A stretch of DNA of 64,000 nucleotides, taken from Paradesulfitobacterium ferrireducens. Its GTDB lineage: Bacteria; Bacillota; Desulfitobacteriia; Desulfitobacteriales; Desulfitobacteriaceae. Positions 44,342 through 53,997 of the stretch are shown here, in pieces. The stretch lies in NCBI RefSeq assembly GCF_017310645.1, contig NZ_JAFLRH010000002.1, positions 124,001 to 188,000 of the forward strand. Reading direction: 5' to 3'. The notes under the pieces are model-generated. The model saw nothing but the letters and a program-made list of their open reading frames with translations, was not told the origin of the DNA and did no database searches. A program made the translations under genes and the position numbers. The stretch's first letter is position 1, and each line of letters begins with the position of its first letter.

Positions 44342-45676
44342 ATGCATCAGTATTTTGATCCTGAAATTGAGACAATGTCCCCAGCTAAGCTTAAAGAATG
44401 GGAAAGTGAGTTGATCCAGAAGCAATTAGTCTATGTCATGCAAAACTCCCCCTTCTACCAACGTAAGTTTGCCGAAGCCGGCGTAAACCCGGAAAAAGTA
44501 AAAAGAATTGAAGATCTGGCCCAGCTTCCGTTTACGACCAAAGAAGAATTGCGTCGCAGCCAGGAGGAAGCCCCCCCCTTGGGTTTGCACGCGGCAGTGC
44601 CCATGGAAAAGGTAATCCGGATTCATTCTTCATCCGGAACTACCGGCCGGCCGAGTTATGTGGGTATTACTAACAATGATCACCGCAACTGGACACACAC
44701 GGTAGCCAGAGTGTACTACACTGAAGGGGTGCGCCCGGAAAGCAAGGTAATTCACGGTTTCGGACTTGGTTTTTTTGTCGGGGGTCTTCCCTTAAAGGAT
44801 GCGATCGAGTCGATTGGTGCAACCTTTATCCCGATTGGAACTGGGGCTTCTGACCGGCTGTACAGCTCGATTCGTGATATTAAAGCAGATGTTCTAACCT
44901 GTACACCGTCTTATGCTCTTTATCTCGCCGAATACATCAGAGAAAAATTTGACACTGACCCGGCAACCTTGGGTATTAAGAAAGTAATGTGCGGGGCTGA
45001 GCCGGGGGGCGGGATACCGAGCATTCGCAAACGTATTGCCGAGGATTGGGGTGCGACTGTGACCGAAGGATTAGGAAATGCTGACATGGCTCCGGTAATC
45101 TTCGGCGAATGCGGAGAATCAGAGGGTATGCATTTCTGTGGACAAGGATTCGTGCACTGCGAAATTATCGATCCGGATACGGGCGAGGTTCTGCCGATTG
45201 AAAACGGAGTAAAAGGTGAATTGGTTTATACTTCGCTCAACCGGGAATGTGTGCCCTTAATCCGCTTCCGTACCCGCGATCATGTAGAAGTTTGGAATGA
45301 CCGTTGCTCATGTGGGCGTACCAGCTTTAGAATGCGTTGCATCGGGCGCACGGATGATATGTTGATTGTGCTCGGTGTAAATGTCTTCCCTTCTGCTATC
45401 AAAGATGTAATTAGCAGTCTGCGACCGTTAACCACCGGGGAAATCCAGGTTTTGCTGCCTGAGCCCGGTCCTAAAGTAGAGCCACCGCTGCGAATTAAGG
45501 TGGAATATGGTCCGGATAATGAGGTCGAATTGCCACAGTTAAAGAAGCAAGTTGAAGGGTTACTACGGGACAAACTTATCTTCAGCTCTAACGTAGAACT
45601 TGTCCCGCCGGGGACATTGCCACGGTATGAGATGAAAGCCCAGCTAATCAAGAAGCTGTGGCTGGAAAACGTCTAA
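44342..45676 (+). CDS. phenylacetate-CoA ligase (PaaK) family protein
   Basis: AMP-forming aryl-CoA ligase, 444 residues, the PaaK size class. HSSSGTTGRPSYVG phosphate loop, TCTPSYALYLAEY, GLGNADMAP replacing the usual YGxSE, RFRTRDHVEVW and CIGRTDDMLIVLGVNVFPSAIK. Start preceded by AAAGGAGG. It is 23 bases before the first acetophenone-carboxylase-like gene, and probably makes the CoA ester of the carboxylated product, as benzoylacetate-CoA ligase does in Aromatoleum. Confidence 0.9.
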   Translation: MHQYFDPEIETMSPAKLKEWESELIQKQLVYVMQNSPFYQRKFAEAGVNPEKVKRIEDLAQLPFTTKEELRRSQEEAPPLGLHAAVPMEKVIRIHSSSGTTGRPSYVGITNNDHRNWTHTVARVYYTEGVRPESKVIHGFGLGFFVGGLPLKDAIESIGATFIPIGTGASDRLYSSIRDIKADVLTCTPSYALYLAEYIREKFDTDPATLGIKKVMCGAEPGGGIPSIRKRIAEDWGATVTEGLGNADMAPVIFGECGESEGMHFCGQGFVHCEIIDPDTGEVLPIENGVKGELVYTSLNRECVPLIRFRTRDHVEVWNDRCSCGRTSFRMRCIGRTDDMLIVLGVNVFPSAIKDVISSLRPLTTGEIQVLLPEPGPKVEPPLRIKVEYGPDNEVELPQLKKQVEGLLRDKLIFSSNVELVPPGTLPRYEMKAQLIKKLWLENV

Positions 45677-45699
45677 ACTGGGAAGGGGGATTTTACCGG

Positions 45700-47691
45700 A
45701 TGTATACTGTGGATATTGATATCGGAGGAACTTTAACGGACGGCTTAATCTATGATGGCAGTAATGCGTTGGCGGTCAAGGTTGATACAACTCCTCACGA
45801 CTTTACGGTCTGTTTTATGGATTGCCTGCACAAGGGTGCGGAAAAAGCAGGGTTTGAAAACCTGTCTGATTTCCTGGCTGAGGTTGAGGTCTTGCGCTGG
45901 TCCTCAACCATTACCACCAATGTTTTGGCGGAAAAAAAGGGGCCTAAACTTGGTCTGCTTGTAGCTAAAGGACAGGAAGCAAACTTTTATGGACGGGAGC
46001 AAAGTGCTACCCTAGGGGAGATCATCGATCCGGAAAATGTGATCGGACTGGAAAACGACTCTACAGACGAAGAACTCCTTGGCGTTGTGAAAAAGCTCTT
46101 GGAGAACGGGGTGCGGCGGATTTGTATCAGCCTCAATGGAGCCTTGTTTGATGATTCCAGAGAAAGACGGATCAAGAAAATAATTCAAGATCAATATCTT
46201 GACCATTATGTCGGGGCTGTGCCAGTGTTGACCGGGTCAGAACTGATAAAACACCCTGATGATCAGACGCGCACGCATATGGCCTTAATCAATGCCTATA
46301 TCCATGGTCCCCTGGCCGTAACCTTATTTAAAGCTGAAGATGAGGTCAAAGATAAGTATGCTTATGAACGCCCGCTGTTAATCGGGAATGTAGCGGGTGG
46401 GGTGGCCCGGATTTCCAAGACCCGGGCGGCTGATACCTTGGAATCAGGACCGATTTTCGGAATTCATGGCAGCGCTTATTATGCACGGAAGTATGGCCTG
46501 GAAAATGTCGTTTCTCTTGATGTCGGGGGCACAACCAGCAAGGTGGGAGTCATTAAAAGCGGACGGCCATTATTATCTGAAAATACTGATATTTTCGGCA
46601 TCCCGGTTAAGACCCCTGCCATTCTGCTGCGCTCGAACTCAATTGGCGGAGGGAGCATAGCCCGGGTGGGAAAAGGAAGAAAGCTAACTTTAGGCCCGGA
46701 AAGCATGGGAGCATATCCCGGACCGGCCTGTTATGACATGGGCGGTGAGGAACCCACACTGACAGATGCTTTTGTGGTCTTAGGTTTAGTTAACCCTGAG
46801 TTTTTTCTACAGGGACAAAGAAACCTTGATGTTGGTAAAGCGATCCGAGTAATCACTGATAAAATCGCCTCCCCCTTAGGAATTTCTGTTAAGGATGCTG
46901 CTGAGGCCATTGTTGATGTGGCTGCGCGAGAGATCGCAGCTAAAGTCTCGGAGACCTTAGGGGAAGCCGGTGTTGACGGAGTCAAGCAGTTTGGCATGTT
47001 TGCGTTTGGCGGCAACGGGGCGTTGTTGGCAAACCCGGTGGCGGCAAAGCTGGGGATAAAAAATGTTTGGTTATTTAACCTGGGTCCTGTTTTCAGCACC
47101 TTAGGCTCTTCTGTTTCAGATATAACCCATCGTTATGAACACGCCTTCTTTATCCCGATTCAAAAAGGCCTTGAGCCTAATGTGTTATCCGCGGTCAAGG
47201 GTATGCTGGAAGAGGGGAAGCGCGATTTGCGCGGTGAGGGATTCGACTCTAACGAGGGTACTTTTGTATTAGAAGTTGAGCTTGAACAAGCCGGCAGCAA
47301 GAATAACTTTGAGATTGCGTTAGAAACTGCCGATACGACTAAGCAACTCGAAGAATTAATAGCCTGGTGGCAGAGCAATCTTGCAGATTCCGTGGGACTG
47401 CTCAGGTTTATGCGGCTGACAACACAATACGCGATGGCGAAATACGAGCCGCAAATGGCAGAGGAGGCAGGAACCGCCGCCCATGAAGGTGTGAAGGACC
47501 AGCGCATGCTGTTCTGGGACCAACAAGAAATTACGGCCACTATCTATGACTGGGAAAAGCTCACCTATGGCAATGAGGTTGAAGGGCCGGCCGTAATTGA
47601 GGGCAGCCTTACAACTTATTTTGTGCAGCCAGGATGGATTTTAAAGGTCGATCAATTTCACAACGGACTGTTGTACCAGAAGGAGGGATAA
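45700..47691 (+). CDS. apcA: acetophenone carboxylase-like subunit A (HyuA type)
   Basis: 663 residues (about 70 kDa) of the hydantoinase A/oxoprolinase fold: VDIDIGGTLTDGLIYD phosphate loop, SLDVGGTTSKVGV near 285, GGGSIARVGKGRKLTLGPES, AFGGNGALLANPVA near 440. First gene of a five-gene set whose order and sizes match apcABCDE of Aromatoleum aromaticum (A 70, B 15, C 75, D 80, E 34 kDa). With ApcC it would form the two alpha-type ATP-binding subunits. ATG 45700 has GGAAGGGGG upstream. The symbol denotes similarity; activity on acetophenone is not shown. Confidence 0.8.
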   Translation: MYTVDIDIGGTLTDGLIYDGSNALAVKVDTTPHDFTVCFMDCLHKGAEKAGFENLSDFLAEVEVLRWSSTITTNVLAEKKGPKLGLLVAKGQEANFYGREQSATLGEIIDPENVIGLENDSTDEELLGVVKKLLENGVRRICISLNGALFDDSRERRIKKIIQDQYLDHYVGAVPVLTGSELIKHPDDQTRTHMALINAYIHGPLAVTLFKAEDEVKDKYAYERPLLIGNVAGGVARISKTRAADTLESGPIFGIHGSAYYARKYGLENVVSLDVGGTTSKVGVIKSGRPLLSENTDIFGIPVKTPAILLRSNSIGGGSIARVGKGRKLTLGPESMGAYPGPACYDMGGEEPTLTDAFVVLGLVNPEFFLQGQRNLDVGKAIRVITDKIASPLGISVKDAAEAIVDVAAREIAAKVSETLGEAGVDGVKQFGMFAFGGNGALLANPVAAKLGIKNVWLFNLGPVFSTLGSSVSDITHRYEHAFFIPIQKGLEPNVLSAVKGMLEEGKRDLRGEGFDSNEGTFVLEVELEQAGSKNNFEIALETADTTKQLEELIAWWQSNLADSVGLLRFMRLTTQYAMAKYEPQMAEEAGTAAHEGVKDQRMLFWDQQEITATIYDWEKLTYGNEVEGPAVIEGSLTTYFVQPGWILKVDQFHNGLLYQKEG

Positions 47692-47693
47692 CT

Positions 47694-48062
47694 TTGAAAC
47701 TACGGGTGACAGAGTATTTAGATTTGGACTTAGATCAAGATAAGTGGTGCTGCAACAAGTGCGGAGCGGTTTTGAACGATGCGGACAAAAACTATAAAGA
47801 AGCGTGTCTGATTTACGAACGAAATCCTAACGAAGTGCATCGACCGCTTGTTGAAGCAGAATACAACTTCTCTCCGGACCCCAATTGGGTTCGCATCATC
47901 GAATTTTACTGTCCCAGTTGCGGCGCTCAAATGGAAACAGAGTATCTGCCGCCGGGTCATCCCCTAACCCACGATATTGAAATTGATGTGGCTGCTTTGA
48001 AAGCCCGGGTGCAGAGCAAAGAGTTGGGGATTAAAGAAGGGAGGTTGTATAAAAGCATATGA
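47694..48062 (+). CDS. apcB: acetophenone carboxylase-like subunit B (zinc-binding gamma)
   Basis: 122-residue (about 14 kDa) small subunit with CCNKCG near the start and FYCPSCGAQMETEYLPPGHPL later, giving two CxxC zinc-ligand pairs as in acetone and acetophenone carboxylase gamma subunits. TTG 47694 is preferred because AAGGAGG lies 7 bases before it; the longer open frame overlaps apcA. Its stop overlaps the apcC start (ATGA). The same domain is found fused to the HyuB subunit at 24458. Confidence 0.82.
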   Translation: MKLRVTEYLDLDLDQDKWCCNKCGAVLNDADKNYKEACLIYERNPNEVHRPLVEAEYNFSPDPNWVRIIEFYCPSCGAQMETEYLPPGHPLTHDIEIDVAALKARVQSKELGIKEGRLYKSI

Positions 48063-50182
48063 AAAGCATTGATATTGATGTCGGAGGAACCTTTACTGAT
48101 TTGGTATTAAGAAACGGTAAAGAGACAATTATTGCCAAGGCTCCCACTACCCATTATGATTTGTCTGTTTGTTTTATCAATGTAATCGAAGAAGCGGCCA
48201 AAAGGTTAAGTGTATCGCTCGATGAGCTGCTGGCTGAAACTAAAGTGATCCGCTATTCGACCACGGTTGCGATGAACCGCCTTATCCAGCGCAACGGACC
48301 GAAACTGGGCCTAGTAACGACCGAGGGCCACGAAGATATGGTGTTAATCGGTCGGGGTGCCCAGTGGGTCGATGGGACCAGGGTCGCGGAACGGCGCAAC
48401 TTGGCCCGCCAGGAGAAGCCACACCCGCTCATTGCCCGCGACTTGATTGTCGGAATTAAAGAGCGGGTGGATTCCACTGGCAAAGTGATCCGCCCTCTGG
48501 ATGAAGAAGATTTGCGTGCCAAGATCCACTATTTAGTGGATAAAGGAGTGCGGGGATTTGTTGTCTCCTTGCTTTGGTCATTTGTGAACCCGGAACACGA
48601 AAAGCGCGTCCGAGAGATTATCAGAGAAGAGTATAAGGAATACCATGTGGGCTATTTGCCGGTCATTTTGGCCAGTGATGTCTTAGGGAAGTTAGGAGAA
48701 TACCAGCGCACGATGACCGCAATCTTAGATGCCTATCTCCAGCGGTCATTGCAGGTCGAGTTATCTTCAACTTGGGATAAGATCCGGGCTAAAGGGTATA
48801 AAGGCACTTTCTTGCTCATTCATAATTCCGGCGGATGTGCCGAAGTGTTTAAGACCACAGCCAGCCGCACCTATAACGGCGGGCCGGTGGCCGGTCTGAT
48901 CGGCTCGCACTATCTAGCCAAGCAATTGGGGTATAAAAATGTCGTGGCCAGTGACGTTGGCGGAACCAGCTTTGACATCGGCTTGGTGGTGGAAGACAGC
49001 GTCCGCAGTTATGAATTCCGGCCGATTGTAGACCGATGGATGGTAGGTATTACCATGCTCCAGACTCTATCCATCGGGGCCGGAGGCGGTTCCATTGCCT
49101 GGATTAATAAAAAATTGGGCAATAGACTTGAGGTCGGTCCGCAGAGCGCGGGTTCCATGCCAGGCCCGGTGTGCTATAACCAAGGGGGCACAGAACCGAC
49201 AGTGACGGATGCCGACCTGGTGTTAGGGTATATTGATCCTGATTTCTATTATGGCGGTCGCATGAAACTTAACAAAGACAAAGCCTTCCGCGCCATTAAA
49301 AATAAAATCGCCGATCCCTTGGGAATCTCCGTGCCGGAAGCAGCATCTGCCATTAAAAGGTTGGTGGAAGAGAGCATGGCTTCGGCGATCCGCAAAGAGG
49401 TTCACTTAAGAGGGTACCAGCCTGAAGATTTTGTAGTGTTCGCTTTTGGTGGAGGCGGTCCGACTCATGCCGCTGGCTACAAAGGTGATATAGATAAGGT
49501 TGTTGTCTTCCCTATGTCGCCCGTATTCTGCGCCTATGGCTCTTCGATTATGGATATGATCCATATTTACGAAACCTCAAAGCGCATGGTCTTTATGGAG
49601 CCGGTGACTAAGAAAGTGGTAATCGAGCAGGAAGCTTTTAACGAAGTGGTACGCAGCCTCATGGATAAAGCCAAACAGGAGTTGGAAGGGGACGGACTTA
49701 ATGCGGAACGGGTGATTTTCTCCTTGGAACTCGACATGATTTACGGTGGCCAGGCTCATGTCAAGCGCACAACATCCCCGAAGCTGTTTATTGAAAGTAA
49801 AGAGGATGCGCAGAAGATCTACGAACATTTTGAAAAGGAATTTGCTGAGTCCTTTAGCCCCTTAGTGGTTAACCCTGAAGGCGGGGTGTTTGTGGAAAAC
49901 TTCGTGCTTCGAGCAATCATTCCCACGGAGAAGGTGAACTTGCCGCTATTAAACCTTGAGGGCACAGATCCAGCTCAAGCTTTAAAGGGAAAGCGCGAGA
50001 TGTATTGGGATGGGCTCGGTTTTGTTCCTTCAGAAGTTTATGATTTTGACGCCTTAAAACCGGGCAATATTGTTGAGGGACCAGCAGCGGCGGAGGCTGA
50101 ATATACCACCATTGTGATCCCGCCGACGATGCGTTTGACAATAGACCGGCATGGCCTGGGGATTCTGGAGACCAACAAGTAA
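48059..50182 (+). CDS. apcC: acetophenone carboxylase-like subunit C (HyuA type)
   Basis: 707 residues (about 77 kDa). DIDVGGTFTDLVLRNG phosphate loop, ASDVGGTSFDIGLVV near 300, IGAGGGSIAWINKK, GPQSAGSMPGPVCYNQGGTEPTVTDADLVLG. Second ATP-binding alpha-type subunit, diverged from apcA and more like the gene at 22251. GGGAGG lies upstream of the ATG. Translation is coupled to apcB by a 4-base overlap. Confidence 0.83.
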   Translation: MKSIDIDVGGTFTDLVLRNGKETIIAKAPTTHYDLSVCFINVIEEAAKRLSVSLDELLAETKVIRYSTTVAMNRLIQRNGPKLGLVTTEGHEDMVLIGRGAQWVDGTRVAERRNLARQEKPHPLIARDLIVGIKERVDSTGKVIRPLDEEDLRAKIHYLVDKGVRGFVVSLLWSFVNPEHEKRVREIIREEYKEYHVGYLPVILASDVLGKLGEYQRTMTAILDAYLQRSLQVELSSTWDKIRAKGYKGTFLLIHNSGGCAEVFKTTASRTYNGGPVAGLIGSHYLAKQLGYKNVVASDVGGTSFDIGLVVEDSVRSYEFRPIVDRWMVGITMLQTLSIGAGGGSIAWINKKLGNRLEVGPQSAGSMPGPVCYNQGGTEPTVTDADLVLGYIDPDFYYGGRMKLNKDKAFRAIKNKIADPLGISVPEAASAIKRLVEESMASAIRKEVHLRGYQPEDFVVFAFGGGGPTHAAGYKGDIDKVVVFPMSPVFCAYGSSIMDMIHIYETSKRMVFMEPVTKKVVIEQEAFNEVVRSLMDKAKQELEGDGLNAERVIFSLELDMIYGGQAHVKRTTSPKLFIESKEDAQKIYEHFEKEFAESFSPLVVNPEGGVFVENFVLRAIIPTEKVNLPLLNLEGTDPAQALKGKREMYWDGLGFVPSEVYDFDALKPGNIVEGPAAAEAEYTTIVIPPTMRLTIDRHGLGILETNK

Positions 50183-50197
50183 AAGGAGGGCAAAGCA

Positions 50198-52255
50198 ATG
50201 CCAATACCTACCCTTGAGGAAAAACTGGCTTGGATGAAACCCGCGCCCCCCATGGAGTATGAACTGGCCTGTGTGGAGAAACTCTCACTTGGCAGCTATG
50301 AAATCGGGGTTCAGCGCACAAATGATATATTAGATGAAGCAATGGAAGTATTTATGCGCTCCTCACGCAGTTCGATGGGTGTGGCCGGAGACTCTATCGT
50401 TAGCCTGTTTACTGCGAACGGGGATTTGGTGAACGCGGCCAGCGGTACCTTTTTACACGGAATGATTCAATCGATTGTCATAAAATATATCCTGAAAAAC
50501 TACGCCGAAAATCCGGGGATAAACGACGGCGATATTTGGTTTACCAATGACGCTGTCTACGGAGGGATTCATAATCCTGACGTTGTGGTGGTCATGCCGA
50601 CTTTTTACCATGGCCAACTGATAGGCTGGACCGGTGCAGCCCTCCATACCAGTGAGACAGGGGCGATTGAGCCAGGAGGGATGTCTGTTAGTGCCAAAAC
50701 CCGTTTTGAGGAAGGCTTTAACGTTCCACCGTTAAAAATTGGGCAAAATTTCAAATTAAATAATGATTTTGTGGAGATGGCTGCTGCCTTTGGTATTCGG
50801 GCTCCGCAAATGGTGGTTATCGACCTCAAAGCCAGGAGCACGGCCGCTGACCGGGCCAGGACCAGGATTTTGGAATTGGCCGACAAAATGGGCGTGGAGC
50901 ATGTTGTGGGTTTATTTCGCAAAATGCTAATTGTCGCCGAACAAAGCGCCCGCGAGCGCATTCGTTCGTGGCCGGATGGGAAATACCGGTCGGTCAATTT
51001 TAGTGACGGGGTTGGCCCGGCTGAAGGGCTTGTCCGCACCTCCCTCATGATTGAGAAAAAAGGTGACAGGCTTTTGCTTGACTTTTCCGGTACATCCCCC
51101 GAGAATTTTTCATCCTATAACGCCCACCCTCAAGCCATTGTTGGGCACGTTTCCAATTTCGTCTATGAGTACGTTTTTCATGACTTGCCGGTTGCCAACA
51201 GTGTTTTTGCGCCCATTGATTTTTACTTTCCGGAAGGCACATGCCTTAGCCCGGATGCCCGGGCGGCCACCAGTTGTTCGGTTATGATCGCTACTGGGGT
51301 CATGAGTGCTGTGCACAATTGTTTTGGCAAAATGATGTTCTGCACACAAGATTGGCAGCAGGTTACGGCTTCGGCCGGCAATGCCGGCAACGCTTTAGTT
51401 GTCGCCGGATTGTCCCAGTGGAATATGCCCTATTCCGACATGCTCGCTTATTCGTTAAACTCAGAGGGGCAAGGCGGCAAAGCCACTGGGGATGGGGTTA
51501 ACACCTTTGGTTTTCCGTGGGCGGTATTCGGCCGCGCTCCTGATGTCGAGACGATGGAGAATGAGTTCCCTATGCTTGTGCCCTTCTCCCAACACTGGAC
51601 CGATTCCTGTGGCCACGGCAAATACCGGGGTGGAGTGGGTTCCGCTCAGTTATGGGTAGCTTATCATGAGCGGGATGTCTGGTTCCTCTGCACCGCAGAT
51701 AACACCAGGCTGCAAACTCCGCAGCCCATTTTTGGCGGCTATGCTCCCTGTACCGTACCGGGAATCAGTATCCGTAAGGCTGACTTACTAAGACGTATGC
51801 AGGCAGGGGAATTTAACGGACGTCTTGATCTAACGGAGATCTTAGATGAACAATCAATTGAGGGTCAATGGATTATTGAATTCTTTGCCCGCGCAGCGCG
51901 GTCGTTTGCTCATGGTGATGTCATCACCATCGCCTTTGCCACAGGTGGAGCCGGTTACGGCGATCCGTTGGAACGTGAGCCGGAACTGGTGCTGCAAGAC
52001 CTGCAAAACAATATTATTTCCTTTTGGAGCGCGGAAAATATTTATAAAGTTGCCCTGGATGATTCCGGCCGTAAAATAGACCAGATGCTTACCAGTCAAT
52101 TGAGACAAAAAGAATATCACCAGCGTCTACAACGAGGTCTTAAATACCAGGACTTCCAGGCGCAGTGGTCGCAAAAAATGCCCCCGCAGGAGATTTTACA
52201 CTCCTTTGGCTCCTGGCCCGAAGGGAAACCCATTCAGATGATCATGCGCGCTTAA
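50198..52255 (+). CDS. apcD: acetophenone carboxylase-like subunit D (HyuB type)
   Basis: 685 residues (about 75 kDa), hydantoinase B/oxoprolinase fold: GDIWFTNDAVYGGIHNPDVV, HTSETGAIEPGGMS, CGHGKYRGGVGSAQLW, FATGGAGYGDPLEREPELV. Unlike the HyuB gene at 24458 it ends shortly after the HyuB domain without a zinc ribbon, consistent with the separate apcB gene. AAAGGAGGG precedes the ATG. Likely the beta subunit of the carboxylase core. Confidence 0.82.
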   Translation: MPIPTLEEKLAWMKPAPPMEYELACVEKLSLGSYEIGVQRTNDILDEAMEVFMRSSRSSMGVAGDSIVSLFTANGDLVNAASGTFLHGMIQSIVIKYILKNYAENPGINDGDIWFTNDAVYGGIHNPDVVVVMPTFYHGQLIGWTGAALHTSETGAIEPGGMSVSAKTRFEEGFNVPPLKIGQNFKLNNDFVEMAAAFGIRAPQMVVIDLKARSTAADRARTRILELADKMGVEHVVGLFRKMLIVAEQSARERIRSWPDGKYRSVNFSDGVGPAEGLVRTSLMIEKKGDRLLLDFSGTSPENFSSYNAHPQAIVGHVSNFVYEYVFHDLPVANSVFAPIDFYFPEGTCLSPDARAATSCSVMIATGVMSAVHNCFGKMMFCTQDWQQVTASAGNAGNALVVAGLSQWNMPYSDMLAYSLNSEGQGGKATGDGVNTFGFPWAVFGRAPDVETMENEFPMLVPFSQHWTDSCGHGKYRGGVGSAQLWVAYHERDVWFLCTADNTRLQTPQPIFGGYAPCTVPGISIRKADLLRRMQAGEFNGRLDLTEILDEQSIEGQWIIEFFARAARSFAHGDVITIAFATGGAGYGDPLEREPELVLQDLQNNIISFWSAENIYKVALDDSGRKIDQMLTSQLRQKEYHQRLQRGLKYQDFQAQWSQKMPPQEILHSFGSWPEGKPIQMIMRA

Positions 52256-52266
52256 AGGAGGTGCTA

Positions 52267-53148
52267 ATGATGTGTGCACAGGTTAACCGGGCCATGATAA
52301 AAAAGTTGGTGAGTGATGGGATTGCACCGGGAGAAACTCTCGTTGCCCCGCAAGTATTCAGCCAGGCTGCCCAAATAGAGAACTTGCCTTTGGAAATGTT
52401 CATTGGGAATGAAACGAAAATTCCACTGGCCTTGGAAAAGCTGCAAGCTCATTTAAAGTTAGGGTGTATGTTTTCGGCAATCGCCAATGACTTAACCGAC
52501 ACCACGCTAAAAGTTAGCCTGGAAACACTCAATCGCCTGCGCAAAAGATTTCGTGACAGTCAAATTATAGGTTTGGTCGTACCCGGGCCTTTCACAGCCG
52601 GTGGCGGGAAAGGTGCAAGTGACTGGAATGATTCCAGTTGGAACGATGCTTTAGATGCCGGGGCAGACCGTTTGAATTATGTTCTCAGAACCTATTGTGA
52701 GCAAGACCCTGATTTTATCATTGTGCGGGAAGAGGAACTACCGACAGGGTTGCCCGAATTTTGGCCCCAGTGGCAGGATGTTATGGAGGGCTTGGGCAAT
52801 ATTATTAGCTATTACCAAGTGCTGCCCATCGTGATGGCTGAAAATGGACATCTGATCGAGATTTCTCTAGCGTTGAATGAATGCCCTGGATTTGTGCCGA
52901 CGTTTCATCAGGAGAGTGTCCCGGCGATGCAGGCACAAGGGATATTAGCTCAGAGACCGTGGGCTTTGGCGCTTGATTCCGAGTTCCCGGATAGGCAGCA
53001 GGGCCAGGACGCTAGAGTAATGGACACCCTTAGCGTTGAGGACCGACGGAACTTAGTGATGATTACTACTGACCGGGAGATCCCTCATAACATGAGTGTC
53101 GGAATACTTCCCGAGCTTGTGCAAAGGATGAAAAGCTTGGTTTCCTGA
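52267..53148 (+). CDS. apcE: acetophenone carboxylase-like subunit E
   Basis: 293 residues (about 33 kDa), directly after apcD with AAAGGAGG 5 bases before the ATG; the frame extends upstream into apcD without support. Size and position fit ApcE (34 kDa), the epsilon subunit needed for carboxylation in vitro. Segments such as GLVVPGPFTAGGGKG, FIIVREEELPTGLPEF and PIVMAENG recall uroporphyrinogen decarboxylase-like barrels, but I cannot assign a catalytic residue. Last gene before the terminator, so it belongs to the operon. Confidence 0.68.
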   Translation: MMCAQVNRAMIKKLVSDGIAPGETLVAPQVFSQAAQIENLPLEMFIGNETKIPLALEKLQAHLKLGCMFSAIANDLTDTTLKVSLETLNRLRKRFRDSQIIGLVVPGPFTAGGGKGASDWNDSSWNDALDAGADRLNYVLRTYCEQDPDFIIVREEELPTGLPEFWPQWQDVMEGLGNIISYYQVLPIVMAENGHLIEISLALNECPGFVPTFHQESVPAMQAQGILAQRPWALALDSEFPDRQQGQDARVMDTLSVEDRRNLVMITTDREIPHNMSVGILPELVQRMKSLVS

Positions 53149-53215
53149 GACCGGCTGTCAATTCCCGAAAAGTTGGAGATGGAATGGGCAAGGGAGTAAA
53201 CCGGCAGTGTAATCC

Positions 53216-53245
53216 AAAAAGCCAATCCTAAGGGGTTGGCTTTTT
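53216..53245 (+). terminator. terminator after the apc-like operon
   Basis: AAAAAGCCAATCC pairs with GGGTTGGCTTTTT (one wobble) around TAAG and ends in TTTTT. Confidence 0.85.
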
Positions 53246-53511
53246 GACATGTGTTTTGGAATTTTAGCTCATATTTTATGGTCAGTTTGGTGCCTGATTG
53301 TACTTAACATACAAAACAGAGTTCAATTAGAGATAGCAGCTATGAACCTAGTGCAAAAGTACAATGAAAGTAGTCAGAATAATTAGACCATTATTGCTTC
53401 TGCATGATGAATAATTCGGGTTCAGATAGTACAGTTAATTTAATCTTAATACTCAATACTCAAGTTCAGAAGATCTTAGCAGAAAAACTTTTGTGAAGGA
53501 AGAGATGCAGA
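53246..53511. other. upstream region of the third molybdenum hydroxylase
   Basis: A/T-rich, no gene. No sigma-54 match and no confident sigma-A promoter. The weak AAGGAAGAGA before TTG 53512 is the only ribosome-site candidate. Confidence 0.3.
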
Positions 53512-53979
53512 TTGACTAATATTAATTTTGTTGTAAATGGCATCCGGCATCAATTAGCGGTGAAAGACAATGAAACATTGTTAGATGTATTGCGCGACCG
53601 ACTAGGCTTAACCGGGGCGAAAAAGGGGTGTGATATCGGGGAGTGCGGGACATGCACCGTGGTTGTAGACGGGGAGCCCATTTTGTCCTGCATAACCTTG
53701 GCTGTGGAAATGGAAGGGAAGAGAATTACAACCATCGAGGGCTTGGCTCAGAATGGAGAATTGCACCCCCTCCAAAAAGCTTTTCACGAGCATGGGGCAG
53801 TCCAATGCGGGTTTTGTACCCCAGGAATGATTATGTCGGGCAAGGCTTTACTGGACAAAAACCCGAAACCGACAGAACAAGAGGTGCGCCGGGCTATCTC
53901 AGGCAATAGCTGTCGCTGTACGGGTTATGACAAACCGGTGAAAGCAATTCTCGCTGCTGCCGAGGCAGAAATTCAGTGA
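53512..53979 (+). CDS. 4-hydroxybenzoyl-CoA reductase-like [2Fe-2S] subunit
   Basis: 155 residues from TTG. GCDIGECGTCTV, CGFCTPGM and CRCTGYDKP bind two [2Fe-2S] clusters. It is the first gene of a small-large-medium set. The partner FAD subunit carries the [4Fe-4S] loop specific to 4-hydroxybenzoyl-CoA reductase, so this is the gamma subunit (HcrC type). Confidence 0.88.
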   Translation: MTNINFVVNGIRHQLAVKDNETLLDVLRDRLGLTGAKKGCDIGECGTCTVVVDGEPILSCITLAVEMEGKRITTIEGLAQNGELHPLQKAFHEHGAVQCGFCTPGMIMSGKALLDKNPKPTEQEVRRAISGNSCRCTGYDKPVKAILAAAEAEIQ

Positions 53980-53997
53980 TGAACGGAGGAAAAGGTG

